Below, in pieces: positions 17,571-25,441 of a stretch of DNA of 64,000 nucleotides; within the stretch, counting starts at the first letter, position 1; the number at the start of each line of letters is the position of its first letter. The notes beneath the pieces were generated by a model. The model made no database searches. It saw only the letters and a program-made list of their open reading frames with translations, and was not told the DNA's origin. The position numbers and the translations under genes are program-made. Origin of the DNA: Oceanospirillum sanctuarii (GTDB lineage: Bacteria > Pseudomonadota > Gammaproteobacteria > Pseudomonadales > Halomonadaceae); the NCBI RefSeq assembly GCF_002150805.1, contig NZ_MTBA01000001.1, positions 393,854 through 457,853 on the forward strand, written 5' to 3'.

Positions 17571-17586
17571 TGGTCTGCTTTTTGCT
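17571..17586 (+). promoter_or_regulatory. Possible sigma-54 promoter of nasR
   Basis: TGGTCTGCTTTTTGCT keeps GG-N10-GC and a perfect TTGCT -12 element but has a weak -24 element. It lies about 130 bp upstream of nasR, with no terminator hairpin in between. A chance match is possible in this T-rich stretch. Confidence 0.4.
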
Positions 17587-17714
17587 CTTTTAAGGTGTTG
17601 CTTAGAAAGTACTTTTTACCCGAATTTTTATCTCCACTGCATTTATACAACCGGGCTTTCTACAGCGTCATTTAGTTATCACTTTACTGCTATTACTGAA
17701 TGTAAGGGCTACCT

Positions 17715-18977
17715 ATGAAGCAGCTATCTGTAAAACAGCCAGCCACGAAACGGGACACTCTGGCCATCGATTATTTTCTCGCAGCCCATCAGAGCGAGCA
17801 CAAACAACTGACGCAGCTTAGCGAGAGCTGCCATCTGGTGACTGTGGTAACGGAGCTGATCCATGAGCTGCAGAAGGAACGTGGCCTCAGCAATATCTAT
17901 CTGGTGTCAGAAGGCAAGCGTTTTGCTGATGAGCGCGTGAACCAATTACAGGAGGTAGCAATAGCAGAGAAAGCATTTCGTGGATTGCTGAACAGTTTTT
18001 CCTGCGGTCTTCACCATAAGGCATCCTTTTATAGCCGGGTCGCTTTTGCTCTGAACGGTTTGGATCAGTTAGCACCGGTTCGGCCCCAGATAAGTAAATA
18101 TCAAATTTCAGCACTTGAAGCGACCGGGCACTTCAGCCAGGTGATTTCCCGCTTACTTCAGGTGGTTTTTGAAGTTGCCGATCGCTCAACCTGCCCGGAA
18201 ACTGCACGGGCTTTGGTGGCACTGTTTAATCTGTTGCAGGGTAAGGAGTATGCCGGTCAGGAGCGTGCTTTTGGTGCAATCGGTTTTGCCGCAGGCGAGT
18301 TTGATCTGGAAACCCTTGAACAGCTTGACCTGCTGTTTGATGCCCAGGGCAACTGCTTTGATCTTTTCCTGAGCCACAGTGAAGCGGCTCATGTCGGCAA
18401 GTGGCGCGAAATTGAGGCTTTGGACTGCAGTCATGAGCTGTTAAAGCTGCGACAGGTTTACCGTAAAGCGGGCACCAGCCCTATTCCTGATGCGATGACA
18501 GAGGTCTGGTTTGATGTTGCAACCAACCGTATCAATGCGATGCAGGAGCTGGAGCATCTGTTGTTGGCAGATCTGATTCTGTTGATCCAGCAGCAACTGG
18601 ATAAAGCCCGTGATGAGATGGCGGCGAATCACGACAATCTTGAAGCGCTTATTCTGCAGAAAGCAGAAGATGATACCGACGGCAGTCTGGCATCGGGTAA
18701 GGAAACTTTATCACCGGATGATCCGAAAGCGATGGGAGGGCTTTTTGAGCTGATTCAGCAACAGGCCAGTCGTTTGCAGCAACTGAATACCGAGCTGAAT
18801 GAGGTCAGGCAGTCGCTGGAGGATCGTAAAGTGATTGAGCGAGCCAAAGGCCTGCTGATGAAAAAACACGGCGTATCTGAAGATAAGGCTTATCAGAGCT
18901 TGCGCAGGGTGGCCATGAATAAGAACACCAGTCTGATTCATGTGGCGCGACAAACCGTGACCACGCTCTCGATTTAG
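17715..18977 (+). CDS. nasR: Nitrate/nitrite-responsive antiterminator NasR (NIT + ANTAR)
   Basis: A 420-residue cytoplasmic RNA-binding regulator. The N-terminal two thirds form the all-helical NIT sensor, with the signature LQKERGLSNIYL and paired conserved arginines typical of nitrate binding. Residues from about 360 (KVIERAKGLLMKKHGVSEDKA, then LRRVAMNK) are the ANTAR domain. In Klebsiella, NasR binds the nasF leader when nitrate or nitrite is present and prevents termination. Here five operons in the same cluster carry leader terminators, which makes them its likely targets. The start follows GTAAGGGCTACCT. Confidence 0.95.
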   Translation: MKQLSVKQPATKRDTLAIDYFLAAHQSEHKQLTQLSESCHLVTVVTELIHELQKERGLSNIYLVSEGKRFADERVNQLQEVAIAEKAFRGLLNSFSCGLHHKASFYSRVAFALNGLDQLAPVRPQISKYQISALEATGHFSQVISRLLQVVFEVADRSTCPETARALVALFNLLQGKEYAGQERAFGAIGFAAGEFDLETLEQLDLLFDAQGNCFDLFLSHSEAAHVGKWREIEALDCSHELLKLRQVYRKAGTSPIPDAMTEVWFDVATNRINAMQELEHLLLADLILLIQQQLDKARDEMAANHDNLEALILQKAEDDTDGSLASGKETLSPDDPKAMGGLFELIQQQASRLQQLNTELNEVRQSLEDRKVIERAKGLLMKKHGVSEDKAYQSLRRVAMNKNTSLIHVARQTVTTLSI

Positions 18978-18985
18978 ATTATTCC

Positions 18986-19034
18986 TGCACCTGAATGGGG
19001 GAGTTGAGGTCAGTTGTTGCACTGCAATGGTGAG
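18986..19034. promoter_or_regulatory. Two NtrC-like sites upstream of the PP2C gene
   Basis: TGCACCT-N3-TGGGGGA (18986-19002) and TGCACTG-N3-TGGTGAG (19018-19034), 32 bp (about three helical turns) apart and about 90-130 bp upstream of the sigma-54 promoter. This is a classic paired-enhancer arrangement. Confidence 0.6.
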
Positions 19035-19119
19035 TTTTTACACATAATATTGGCCTTTACCGACCAGAAAGTAGGTGTGGAATTTCTAATCTGCTGAAAA
19101 TAAAGTGTTTTCTGGTTTT

Positions 19120-19135
19120 TGGCATGATTCAGGCT
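19120..19135 (+). promoter_or_regulatory. Sigma-54 promoter of the PP2C gene
   Basis: TGGCATGATTCAGGCT with exact GG-N10-GC spacing, preceded by a T run. Leader of over 300 nt to the start codon. Confidence 0.65.
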
Positions 19136-19217
19136 TACCAGCTTGTCATAAAAGCGACAATTTAGCCGAGCGAAAGTGGCTCTTTGGGGTTACAGCTACC
19201 GAATACTCTATGGGCAA

Positions 19218-19268
19218 AGGCGTCCATTTCTGTTTCTACACGAAGCAGAAATGGACGCCTTTTTTCGT
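19218..19268 (+). terminator. Leader attenuator 1 of the PP2C gene
   Basis: AGGCGTCCATTTCTG pairs perfectly with CAGAAATGGACGCCT (15 bp), followed by TTTTTC. Just upstream are two small hairpins whose loops can be read as A-N-N-G hexaloops: AAAGTG inside GAGC/GCTC near 19170, and ACAGCT inside GGT/ACC near 19193. These would fit a two-hexaloop ANTAR target, but that reading is by eye. Confidence 0.8.
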
Positions 19269-19378
19269 TTCGGCTTCTGCCTTTTTCGTATTGGCTTATT
19301 AAAGCAGGTTGATCCGTGCTCAAAAGTCTTAAGTGTCATTAAAAAGACGGATCAGTCTGGAAATATAACGATTTATTC

Positions 19379-19425
19379 GGTTCCGGTATCTCTGCGTGCC
19401 CCGAGGCTACCGGAACCCTTTTTAA
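19379..19425 (+). terminator. Leader attenuator 2 of the PP2C gene
   Basis: GGTTCCGGTA pairs perfectly with TACCGGAACC (10 bp), followed by CTTTTT. It lies about 110 bp after attenuator 1 and 35 bp before the start codon, so the gene sits behind two terminators in series. Confidence 0.75.
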
Positions 19426-19459
19426 ATTTTTCCAATGGACTATCAATGAGGTCATGACC

Positions 19460-20359
19460 ATGAGCTATGTTCCTCTGAAGTATCACAACCCCTATAGTCT
19501 GGATCTGAAAGCGGATACCGATGGCTTAAATGGCTATTTTGACCAGACCAATCAAAGGCCCTTGCCTCGTTGTCACCCTAATGAACCGCCAATCTGCCGA
19601 CCTGATTATCAGGTAGGTAAACAGGAGGCTCTGGAAGTATCCATGGGGGAGTATTCAACGGCAGGTTTGAAGGCGCTGAACCGGGACTTTTACGGTGCTT
19701 ATCTGCCAAAGGAGCCGGAGTTAACCAATAAAGGAATCGCTCTGGCATTAGCCGATGGCATCAATACCAGTCAGGTCAGTCATATTGCCAGCGAGATTGC
19801 GGTAAAGAGTTTTCTGGATGATTACTTCGCCACCAACAATGATCTGACGGTTAAGCAGGCAGCACTTCAGGTGCTGCGGTCGATCAATCTCTGGTTAAAC
19901 TCACAAAGCCGCTGTTTTGATCTTCGTTTTGATCTGACCAGCAGTTATCTGTGTGGCTTTAGCGCCATGATTCTGAAAGATCGGTACGCACATCTCTTCC
20001 ATGTAGGAGACAGCCGTATCTATCTGCTGCGGGAGGGTAAGTTACGCCAACTGACACATGATCATCTGCTTGAGGCCGCTGCGGATGAGCACAAACTGAG
20101 TCGGGCGCTGGGCTTCAGCAATTTTCCGGATCTTGATGTGCATAGCCTTGAGATACTGCCGGGTGATCTGTTTATGCTGATCTCAGATGGTGTGCATCCC
20201 TATATCGATGAAGAGGTGGTGAATCGTTATGTCACCCTGTTGCCGGATGATCTGCCAACAGTGGCCACTGCTCTGGTACAGCACGCGTTAAATCGTGGCA
20301 GCGAGGATAATATGACGGTTCAGCTAATTCGTGTTGACCGGATGAAAAACAGGGTCTAG
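19460..20359 (+). CDS. Stand-alone PP2C-type Ser/Thr phosphatase of the nitrate cluster
   Basis: A 299-residue PPM/PP2C phosphatase. Metal-binding and catalytic motifs are present: N-R-D (74-76), A-D-G (98-100), G-D-S-R (183-186), S-D-G (242-244) and E-D-N (282-284). It is clearly paralogous to the N-terminal half of the PP2C-kinase fusion at 22029: both contain YSTAG, PKEPEL, KGIALA/KGIAIA and LVQHALNRGS. The kinase domain is missing here. The first 55 residues are unrelated. Start choice: the ATG at 19460 is eight bases after GAGG (an ATG at 19454 is alternative). The substrate is unknown; the partner kinase fusion is the obvious candidate to share it. Confidence 0.88.
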   Translation: MSYVPLKYHNPYSLDLKADTDGLNGYFDQTNQRPLPRCHPNEPPICRPDYQVGKQEALEVSMGEYSTAGLKALNRDFYGAYLPKEPELTNKGIALALADGINTSQVSHIASEIAVKSFLDDYFATNNDLTVKQAALQVLRSINLWLNSQSRCFDLRFDLTSSYLCGFSAMILKDRYAHLFHVGDSRIYLLREGKLRQLTHDHLLEAAADEHKLSRALGFSNFPDLDVHSLEILPGDLFMLISDGVHPYIDEEVVNRYVTLLPDDLPTVATALVQHALNRGSEDNMTVQLIRVDRMKNRV

Positions 20360-20388
20360 TCTTTCTATACATGATTTAAAAATATTTC

Positions 20389-20446
20389 TTTCATAAAAGC
20401 GTCACATTAAAGATAAGGCAATTACTTATCCGTACGCTTTATGAAA
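20389..20446. repeat. Nested inverted repeat downstream of the PP2C gene
   Basis: TTTCATAAAAGCGT (20389-20402) and ACGCTTTATGAAA (20434-20446) pair with one bulged base. Inside, GATAAG/CTTATC (20412-20430) form a second stem. It has no T-run and is not itself a terminator. Confidence 0.55.
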
Positions 20447-20472
20447 CCTACCGAATCGACATGCCCCACATG

Positions 20473-20514
20473 TCAGGTGACCCCTCTTCAACAAGGATGT
20501 GAAGGGGTTTTTAA
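20473..20514 (+). terminator. Terminator, copy A of a 42-bp repeated terminator
   Basis: A CCCCT(C)TTCA...TGAAGGGG hairpin followed by TTTTTAA. The 42-bp block including the TCAGGTG lead-in recurs at 24479-24520 with three mismatches. Confidence 0.75.
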
Positions 20515-20734
20515 GCTCTGCATTTTGTCTCCGGCATTGCTCCTGTTTATGAATACTCCTGTTTATTAACGCCCCTATTTATAGTTACCACTCTATGAGA
20601 ATGTTCCTGTCTATAAGCGGGCTTCTATACAGATTGCCTTTGCAAGAATTTCACTTCCGGTATCCCTGTCTGAAGATCTGTTTCGATCCGGTCATTTGTT
20701 ATTTTCTCCTCTGCGGATAAACAGAAATCAATTT
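20515..20734. other. Gene-free stretch upstream of the FNT operon
   Basis: No convincing coding frame. It contains several similar CCTGTTTAT/CCTGTCTAT words (20544-20612) and a TTCCGGTATCCCTG segment that echoes the left arm of attenuator 2 at 19381, perhaps a remnant of the same duplicated leader. No regulatory site recognised otherwise. Confidence 0.3.
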
Positions 20735-20751
20735 TGCGCCATGTTGGGGCT
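20735..20751. promoter_or_regulatory. NtrC-like site upstream of the FNT operon
   Basis: TGCGCCA-N3-TGGGGCT fits the NtrC dyad with a few mismatches, 118 bp upstream of the sigma-54 promoter. Confidence 0.55.
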
Positions 20752-20869
20752 TTTTATGTTGCAGGGCACCATTAAGGGTTGGTTTTGGAATGGACTTTGG
20801 ACGTGTGGAGCGCCAGTAGATAATGGTTTTGTTCTTAACTGTCTGAAATTATAGAGATTTTTAAGTTCT

Positions 20870-20885
20870 TGGCACGGCCTTCGCA
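20870..20885 (+). promoter_or_regulatory. Sigma-54 promoter of the FNT-kinase-cynS operon
   Basis: TGGCACGGCCTTCGCA: complete TGGCACG -24 element and exact GG-N10-GC spacing. Confidence 0.8.
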
Positions 20886-20959
20886 ATTCAGCTTTCAGAA
20901 TTTCAAGAATAGAGCACTTCACACAGTGCTCAACACAATTTGCTTCTTTCGTGGATAAC

Positions 20960-21007
20960 GGCGTCCATCTCGGTTCAGATTCTTCTGAGCCGGATGGGCG
21001 TTTTTTT
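20960..21007 (+). terminator. Leader attenuator of the FNT operon
   Basis: CGTCCATC/GATGGGCG and CGGTTCAGA/TCTGAGCCG stack into one long stem with a TTCT loop, followed by seven T. An upstream hairpin GAGCACT/AGTGCTC (about 20913-20932) could be the antiterminator-binding element. The same GGCGTYCAT base as in the nirB, nasB and PP2C leaders. Confidence 0.8.
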
Positions 21008-21107
21008 ATGTCTGCTGTTTGGTAAAGCGCAGACGCCGTTATCAACAAAAGGCCTGAAATCTGAAAGTCAGCAGTAGCTGAATTTATAATGGAACAGGAG
21101 AAGCTAA

Positions 21108-21920
21108 ATGGCTTATCTAGCACCTTCAGAGTTTGTAACCAAAATGGTCGATGCCGGTGAGGCTAAGATCTACATGTCGACCCGGGATACCGTGATTCGT
21201 GCCTATATGGCCGGTGCGATTCTGGCGTTGGCAGCTGTATTCGCGGTGACGGTGGCTGTCCAGACCGGCATGTTCATTCTTGGCGCTATCCTGTTTCCGG
21301 TGGGCTTTTGCATGCTCTACCTGATGGGGTTCGATCTTTTAACAGGCGTCTTTATGCTGACCCCTCTGGCGCTGCTGGATAAACGTCCCGGTGTCACGCC
21401 AAAGCAGATTCTGCGTAACTGGGGACTGGTGTTCCTGGGTAATTTTGCTGGCGCTCTGACAGTTGCCTTCATGATGTCGTTCATCTTCACCTACGGCTAT
21501 AACACCGATGGCGGAGCGATTGCAGAGAAGGTGGCTAAGATCGGTGAATCCCGAACTCTGGGTTATGCAGCCTATGGTTTTGATGGATGGTTGACCATCT
21601 TTATCCGCGGCATGCTGTGTAACTGGATGGTGTCTATGGGAGTTGTCGGTGCCATGGTTTCAACCACCGTTGGCGGTAAGGTGATCGCTATGTGGATGCC
21701 TATCATGCTGTTCTTCTTCATGGGCTTTGAGCACTCGGTCGTTAACATGTTCCTGTTCCCGTTTGGTCTGATTATGGGGGGGGATTTCTCTGTGATGGAT
21801 TACTTCATCTGGAACGAAATCCCAACGGCTCTGGGGAATCTGGTTGGTGGCCTGGCCTTTACCGGTCTGACGCTCTACACAACCCATGTGCGTACTGCTA
21901 AGAAACGCACAATCGCTTAA
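21108..21920 (+). CDS. Formate/nitrite transporter (FNT) family channel
   Basis: A 270-residue inner-membrane protein with six hydrophobic segments. FNT signatures are visible: GAILALAAVFAVTV in the first helices, NFAGALTVAFM, the conserved GMLCNWMVSMG of the pore, and FFFMGFEHSVVNMF, with the pore histidine in FEHSVVNM. Context (nirBD, nasA, cyanase) argues for nitrite, or possibly cyanate, rather than formate as substrate. A good SD (AACAGGAGAAGCTAA) precedes the ATG. First gene of the FNT-kinase-cynS operon. Confidence 0.92.
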   Translation: MAYLAPSEFVTKMVDAGEAKIYMSTRDTVIRAYMAGAILALAAVFAVTVAVQTGMFILGAILFPVGFCMLYLMGFDLLTGVFMLTPLALLDKRPGVTPKQILRNWGLVFLGNFAGALTVAFMMSFIFTYGYNTDGGAIAEKVAKIGESRTLGYAAYGFDGWLTIFIRGMLCNWMVSMGVVGAMVSTTVGGKVIAMWMPIMLFFFMGFEHSVVNMFLFPFGLIMGGDFSVMDYFIWNEIPTALGNLVGGLAFTGLTLYTTHVRTAKKRTIA

Positions 21921-22028
21921 ACCTTCGCTTCGCCCTGGCTGGCGAAGCATCTTTCTGACTCGGGTAGCGCTGTGCAGGGGCTATTCGGGTCATCCCAAAT
22001 TCATACCCATACGTTCAGGAGTTCTGGT

Positions 22029-23987
22029 ATGAGCCATAACACCCCAGACGACAACACACCGCCTTTTAAGTCATTTACCTCTGAGCATGGGGAGCAACAG
22101 AGCGTGATGGGTATGGATTCGGAGCAAGGCCTGTCTTTAAATCAAGATTCGCTTTCAAATCCGGAGCTGTCTCCAATGCAGAAAAATAGTACTGCCGTTC
22201 TGCCCGGGATTAAGCCGAAGGTGCCAGAAGCGGAGGCTGCTCCGTCTAGCGAAAGCAAAAAAACACTGAAAGTCAGTGTTGGTCAGTACTCAACGGCAGG
22301 TGCAAAAGAGGTTAATCAGGACTTTCACGGTATCTATATTCCAAAAGAGCCTGAATTAAGCCGGAAGGGGATCGCTATCGCTTTAGCGGATGGCATCAGC
22401 AGTAGTCAGGTCAGTCAGGTGGCCAGTGAGACCGCCGTAAAAAGCTTCCTTGATGACTATTATTCAACGTCTGATGCCTGGTCGGTGCGCAAGTCAGCTC
22501 AACAGGTATTAAAGGCGGTGAATGCCTGGTTGCATTCTCAAACCCAGCGCAGTGATCTCCGCTTTGAGATGGATAAGGGTTTTGTTTGTACCTTTAGTGC
22601 TCTGGTTATCAAATCCAACACCGCACACCTCTTTCATGTGGGAGATAGTCGCATCTACCGTATGCAGGATAACCAGCTGGAGCAACTGACTCAGGATCAT
22701 CGGTTGGTGATCTCACCGGAAGTCAGTTATCTGAGCCGTGCATTAGGTTTCGACAGCCAGTTGGATCTGGATATTCGTCATCATAAGGTGGTAGTGGGTG
22801 ATCTTTATATTCTGGCTACGGATGGGGTTTATGATTATCTTGATGAAGCGACACTGAAACATTACCTGCGACTCTTTCCTCATGATCTCGACACCGTAGC
22901 TTCTGCACTGGTTCAGCATGCCCTGAATCGAGGCAGTGATGACAATCTGACGATTCAGTTGGTGCAGATTGATGAGCTGCCGGATGCAAAGCCCAACGAA
23001 ATTTTTCACGATGCGGATTATCTGCCACCTGCCCCTGTGCTTGAGCCACCCTGCGTTTTTGATGGGCTTGAGGTCATTCGGCAGTTGCACGCCAACAGTC
23101 GAAGCCATGTCTATCTGGCCCGTTTTCCCGGAGAAGATACTCTGATGGCGCTTAAGGTTCCTTCTGATGATCAGCGGGAACAGCCGGGATATCTGGAACA
23201 GTTTCTGTTGGAGGAGTGGGTCGCCCGGCGCATCAGTAGTCCCCATGTCCTTAAGCCGATTCTCAGGGAGCATAAGCGACATTATCTCTATACCTTGACG
23301 GAATATATCGAAGGGGAGAATTTGATGCAGTGGCGACATGACCACCCTGAACCATCTCTGGATCAGGTCCGTAATATCATCACGCAGGTTGCCCGTGGCC
23401 TTCAGAGCTTTCACCGGCTGGAGATGTTGCATCAGGATATTCGCCCGGAAAATATTCTGATCGACCGGCAGGGAACGGTACGGATTATCGATTTTGGTTC
23501 AACCTATGTGTCCGGTCTTGCTGAGTCTGCCGGTGACCCGCAAAGCTATCTGGCGGGAACCGCCCTTTATGCCGCACCTGAGTATTTTCTGGGAGAGGCG
23601 GGCAGTGCTCGATCCGACCAGTTCTCGCTAGCGGTGCTGACCTACTACCTGGTTTCTGGTGATTACCCCTATGGTGCTGAAGTGCCCCGGGCGAAAAGCC
23701 GGAGTGCCCAGTATCGGCTGATCTATCAGTCGGTTACTCGTCCGGACAGTCAGGTTCCGGCTTGGGTTGACGAACCGCTGAAAAAAGCCCTGCAGCCTGA
23801 TCCCTACAAGCGCTTTGATGAACTATCAGAGTTTGTTTTTGCTCTTGGTCAGCCCTCGAAAAAGTTTCTCAACCGCACCAAACCGCCCTTGCTAGAACGT
23901 AATCCTGTTGCTTTCTGGCAGTCGGTATCCGGTGTGCTCTTGATCCTTGTGCTTTATCTGCTGAGTCAAACAGGAGTGAATCTATGA
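22029..23987 (+). CDS. Bifunctional PP2C phosphatase-Ser/Thr kinase fusion, membrane-anchored
   Basis: A 652-residue two-headed signalling enzyme. After an ~80-residue polar N-terminus comes a PP2C domain (about 82-315) with N-Q-D (96-98), A-D-G, G-D-S-R (205-208), T-D-G (264-266) and D-D-N (304-306). A Hanks-type kinase domain (about 345-610) follows: ALKVP with K376, catalytic loop HQDIRPENIL (468-477), DFG (488-490) and APE (516-518). The glycine loop is degenerate (HANSRSHVYLA). A single C-terminal membrane helix (about 630-648) anchors it with both domains cytoplasmic. The ATG at 22029 follows CAGGAG; the in-frame ATG at 21972 has no SD. Overlaps cynS by 4 bp. Substrates unknown. Confidence 0.92.
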   Translation: MSHNTPDDNTPPFKSFTSEHGEQQSVMGMDSEQGLSLNQDSLSNPELSPMQKNSTAVLPGIKPKVPEAEAAPSSESKKTLKVSVGQYSTAGAKEVNQDFHGIYIPKEPELSRKGIAIALADGISSSQVSQVASETAVKSFLDDYYSTSDAWSVRKSAQQVLKAVNAWLHSQTQRSDLRFEMDKGFVCTFSALVIKSNTAHLFHVGDSRIYRMQDNQLEQLTQDHRLVISPEVSYLSRALGFDSQLDLDIRHHKVVVGDLYILATDGVYDYLDEATLKHYLRLFPHDLDTVASALVQHALNRGSDDNLTIQLVQIDELPDAKPNEIFHDADYLPPAPVLEPPCVFDGLEVIRQLHANSRSHVYLARFPGEDTLMALKVPSDDQREQPGYLEQFLLEEWVARRISSPHVLKPILREHKRHYLYTLTEYIEGENLMQWRHDHPEPSLDQVRNIITQVARGLQSFHRLEMLHQDIRPENILIDRQGTVRIIDFGSTYVSGLAESAGDPQSYLAGTALYAAPEYFLGEAGSARSDQFSLAVLTYYLVSGDYPYGAEVPRAKSRSAQYRLIYQSVTRPDSQVPAWVDEPLKKALQPDPYKRFDELSEFVFALGQPSKKFLNRTKPPLLERNPVAFWQSVSGVLLILVLYLLSQTGVNL

Positions 23988-24433
23988 TTAAAAGCCGTGA
24001 AGAAGTTACTGCGTTGATTCTGACGCAAAAAGCGATGTTGGGCCTTCAATGGAAAGAAGTTGCCCGTGAAGTCGGGCTATCGAAGGAGTGGGTCACTGCA
24101 GCCTGCCTGGGGCAGATGGCAATGAGCAAAACTCAGGCAGAAACGGTGGGCGGGTTGTTTAAACTGTCGGATGAAGCGGTGGCCTGGCTGCAGATTACTC
24201 CATATAAGGGCTCTCTGCCGACGGCAGTGCCAACAGATCCATTGATCTATCGCTGGTATGAGCTGATCAATGTCTACGGCACTACCCTGAAAGAGCTGAT
24301 CCACGAAGAGTTTGGTGACGGCATAATGAGCGCTATCGATTTCTCGATGGATATTCAGCGCGAGTCTAACCCGAACGGTGACCGTGTGAATGTGGTGATG
24401 TCGGGCAAATTCCTGCCCTATAAAACCTACTGA
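23984..24433 (+). CDS. cynS: Cyanase (cyanate hydratase)
   Basis: A 149-residue cyanase that converts cyanate and bicarbonate to carbamate/CO2 and ammonia. The N-terminal helical DNA-binding-like fold is intact, and the C-terminal catalytic segment has all three active-site residues: R90 and E93 in PTDPLIYRWYE and S116 in GDGIMSAIDFSMD (E. coli R96, E99, S122). No cynR, cynT or cynX lies beside it. Instead it is translationally coupled to the kinase fusion and co-transcribed with the FNT channel under nitrogen control. Confidence 0.97.
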   Translation: MIKSREEVTALILTQKAMLGLQWKEVAREVGLSKEWVTAACLGQMAMSKTQAETVGGLFKLSDEAVAWLQITPYKGSLPTAVPTDPLIYRWYELINVYGTTLKELIHEEFGDGIMSAIDFSMDIQRESNPNGDRVNVVMSGKFLPYKTY

Positions 24434-24478
24434 TCATAAAGCGGCAGCCATGATCAAAGGCTGTCTGGAACAGTTGAG

Positions 24479-24520
24479 TTCAGGTGCTCCCTCTTCAACA
24501 GGGATGTGAAGGGGTTTTTA
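24479..24520 (+). terminator. Terminator of the FNT-kinase-cynS operon, copy B of the repeat
   Basis: Same 42-bp block as at 20473-20514 with three mismatches: TCAGGTG lead-in, a CTTCA/TGAAG-centred hairpin and TTTTTAA. It lies between convergent cynS and the TauE-family gene. Confidence 0.75.
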
Positions 24521-24540
24521 ACCCGATTGGACTGTTGTCC

Positions 24541-25299
24541 TTATACCCCCGCAATACCTTCTGCTATCAGCTTTACCCCGGTGACAAACAGCAAGCCGTA
24601 ACAGGCCATATAGAACCAGAAGTCATTGATGCGTTTGTGCAGATACATACCGAAGTAAACGCCCACAGGAGCAAAGATCAGTAGCGCCAGTGAGGTCATC
24701 AGATTGGTGCTGTCCAGCAGTCCCAGCCAGGCATAGGGAATCAGTTTGGTGAAGTTGACCACCGCAAAGAAGATCACCGTGGTTCCTACAAACAGAGTTT
24801 TATCCAGCTTCTGTGGCAGCATATAGATATTCATCGGTGGGCCACCGGCGTGAACACTAAAGCTGGTAAAGCCTGCCAAAGCCCCCCAGAACGAGCCTTT
24901 AATCGCATCGGCCTGAGTGACTTTTTCCGGCTTACGGTGCAACTTTTGCCAGGCGTAGTTCAGGGTGAAAAGGGTCGCGATCAGGCCGATCATCAGCTTG
25001 ATGTGCTGTTCGGTCAGATGGCTGAAACTGAGCGCTCCAAGCACGATCCCCAAGATGGCTGCAGGCAGCAGAATCTTCAGATTGGTTTTATCGTACTTAC
25101 CGCGAAATCCCCACAGGCCGATCAGATCCATCGCACACAGAATGGGCAGCATAATTGCTGCCGCCTGAAAGGGTGGAATCGCCAGCGAAATAATCGGCAC
25201 CGCTACCATGCCAAGGCCACCACCCATACCACCCTTCGAGATACCCACGATCAGCACCGCAGGAATAGCTACCAGATAAAACAGCGGATCATCGATCAT
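24541..25299 (-). CDS. TauE/SafE (TSUP) family anion exporter/permease
   Basis: A 252-residue integral membrane protein with seven or eight hydrophobic segments. The N-terminal VGISKGGMGGGLGMVAVPIISL and the second repeat GALAGFTSFSVHAGGPPMNIYML are the duplicated signature of the TauE/SafE family, which moves sulfite, sulfoacetate or other organosulfur anions. The substrate cannot be read from sequence. SD AAGGACGCTTT precedes the ATG. A LysR gene lies immediately upstream on the same strand and may control it. Confidence 0.85.
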   Translation of the reverse strand: MIDDPLFYLVAIPAVLIVGISKGGMGGGLGMVAVPIISLAIPPFQAAAIMLPILCAMDLIGLWGFRGKYDKTNLKILLPAAILGIVLGALSFSHLTEQHIKLMIGLIATLFTLNYAWQKLHRKPEKVTQADAIKGSFWGALAGFTSFSVHAGGPPMNIYMLPQKLDKTLFVGTTVIFFAVVNFTKLIPYAWLGLLDSTNLMTSLALLIFAPVGVYFGMYLHKRINDFWFYMACYGLLFVTGVKLIAEGIAGV

Positions 25300-25441
25300 A
25301 AAGCGTCCTTGATGGCGAATGGGGAAACGAATTGACGATCAGTTTAGAGCGCTAAACCGGGGCAAGGTAGGCGGGACAAACTATATAAGCTATAAGTCAG
25401 GCTTATGAATGGAGGAATAGAGGTGCTAAGTAGGAGCGGTT

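Noticed and set aside
17457-17675. 72-codon open frame between nrtA and nasR
   Set aside because: No SD, no recognisable family, and it covers the NtrC half-sites and the possible nasR promoter.
2533-21007. Assigning exact ANTAR two-hexaloop structures in all five leaders
   Set aside because: Plausible A-N-N-G hexaloops could be drawn in the PP2C leader, but not convincingly in the others by eye. Needs a covariance model.
20728-21123. Minus-strand frame upstream of the FNT gene
   Set aside because: It spans the sigma-54 promoter and attenuator of the FNT operon and has no recognisable protein family.
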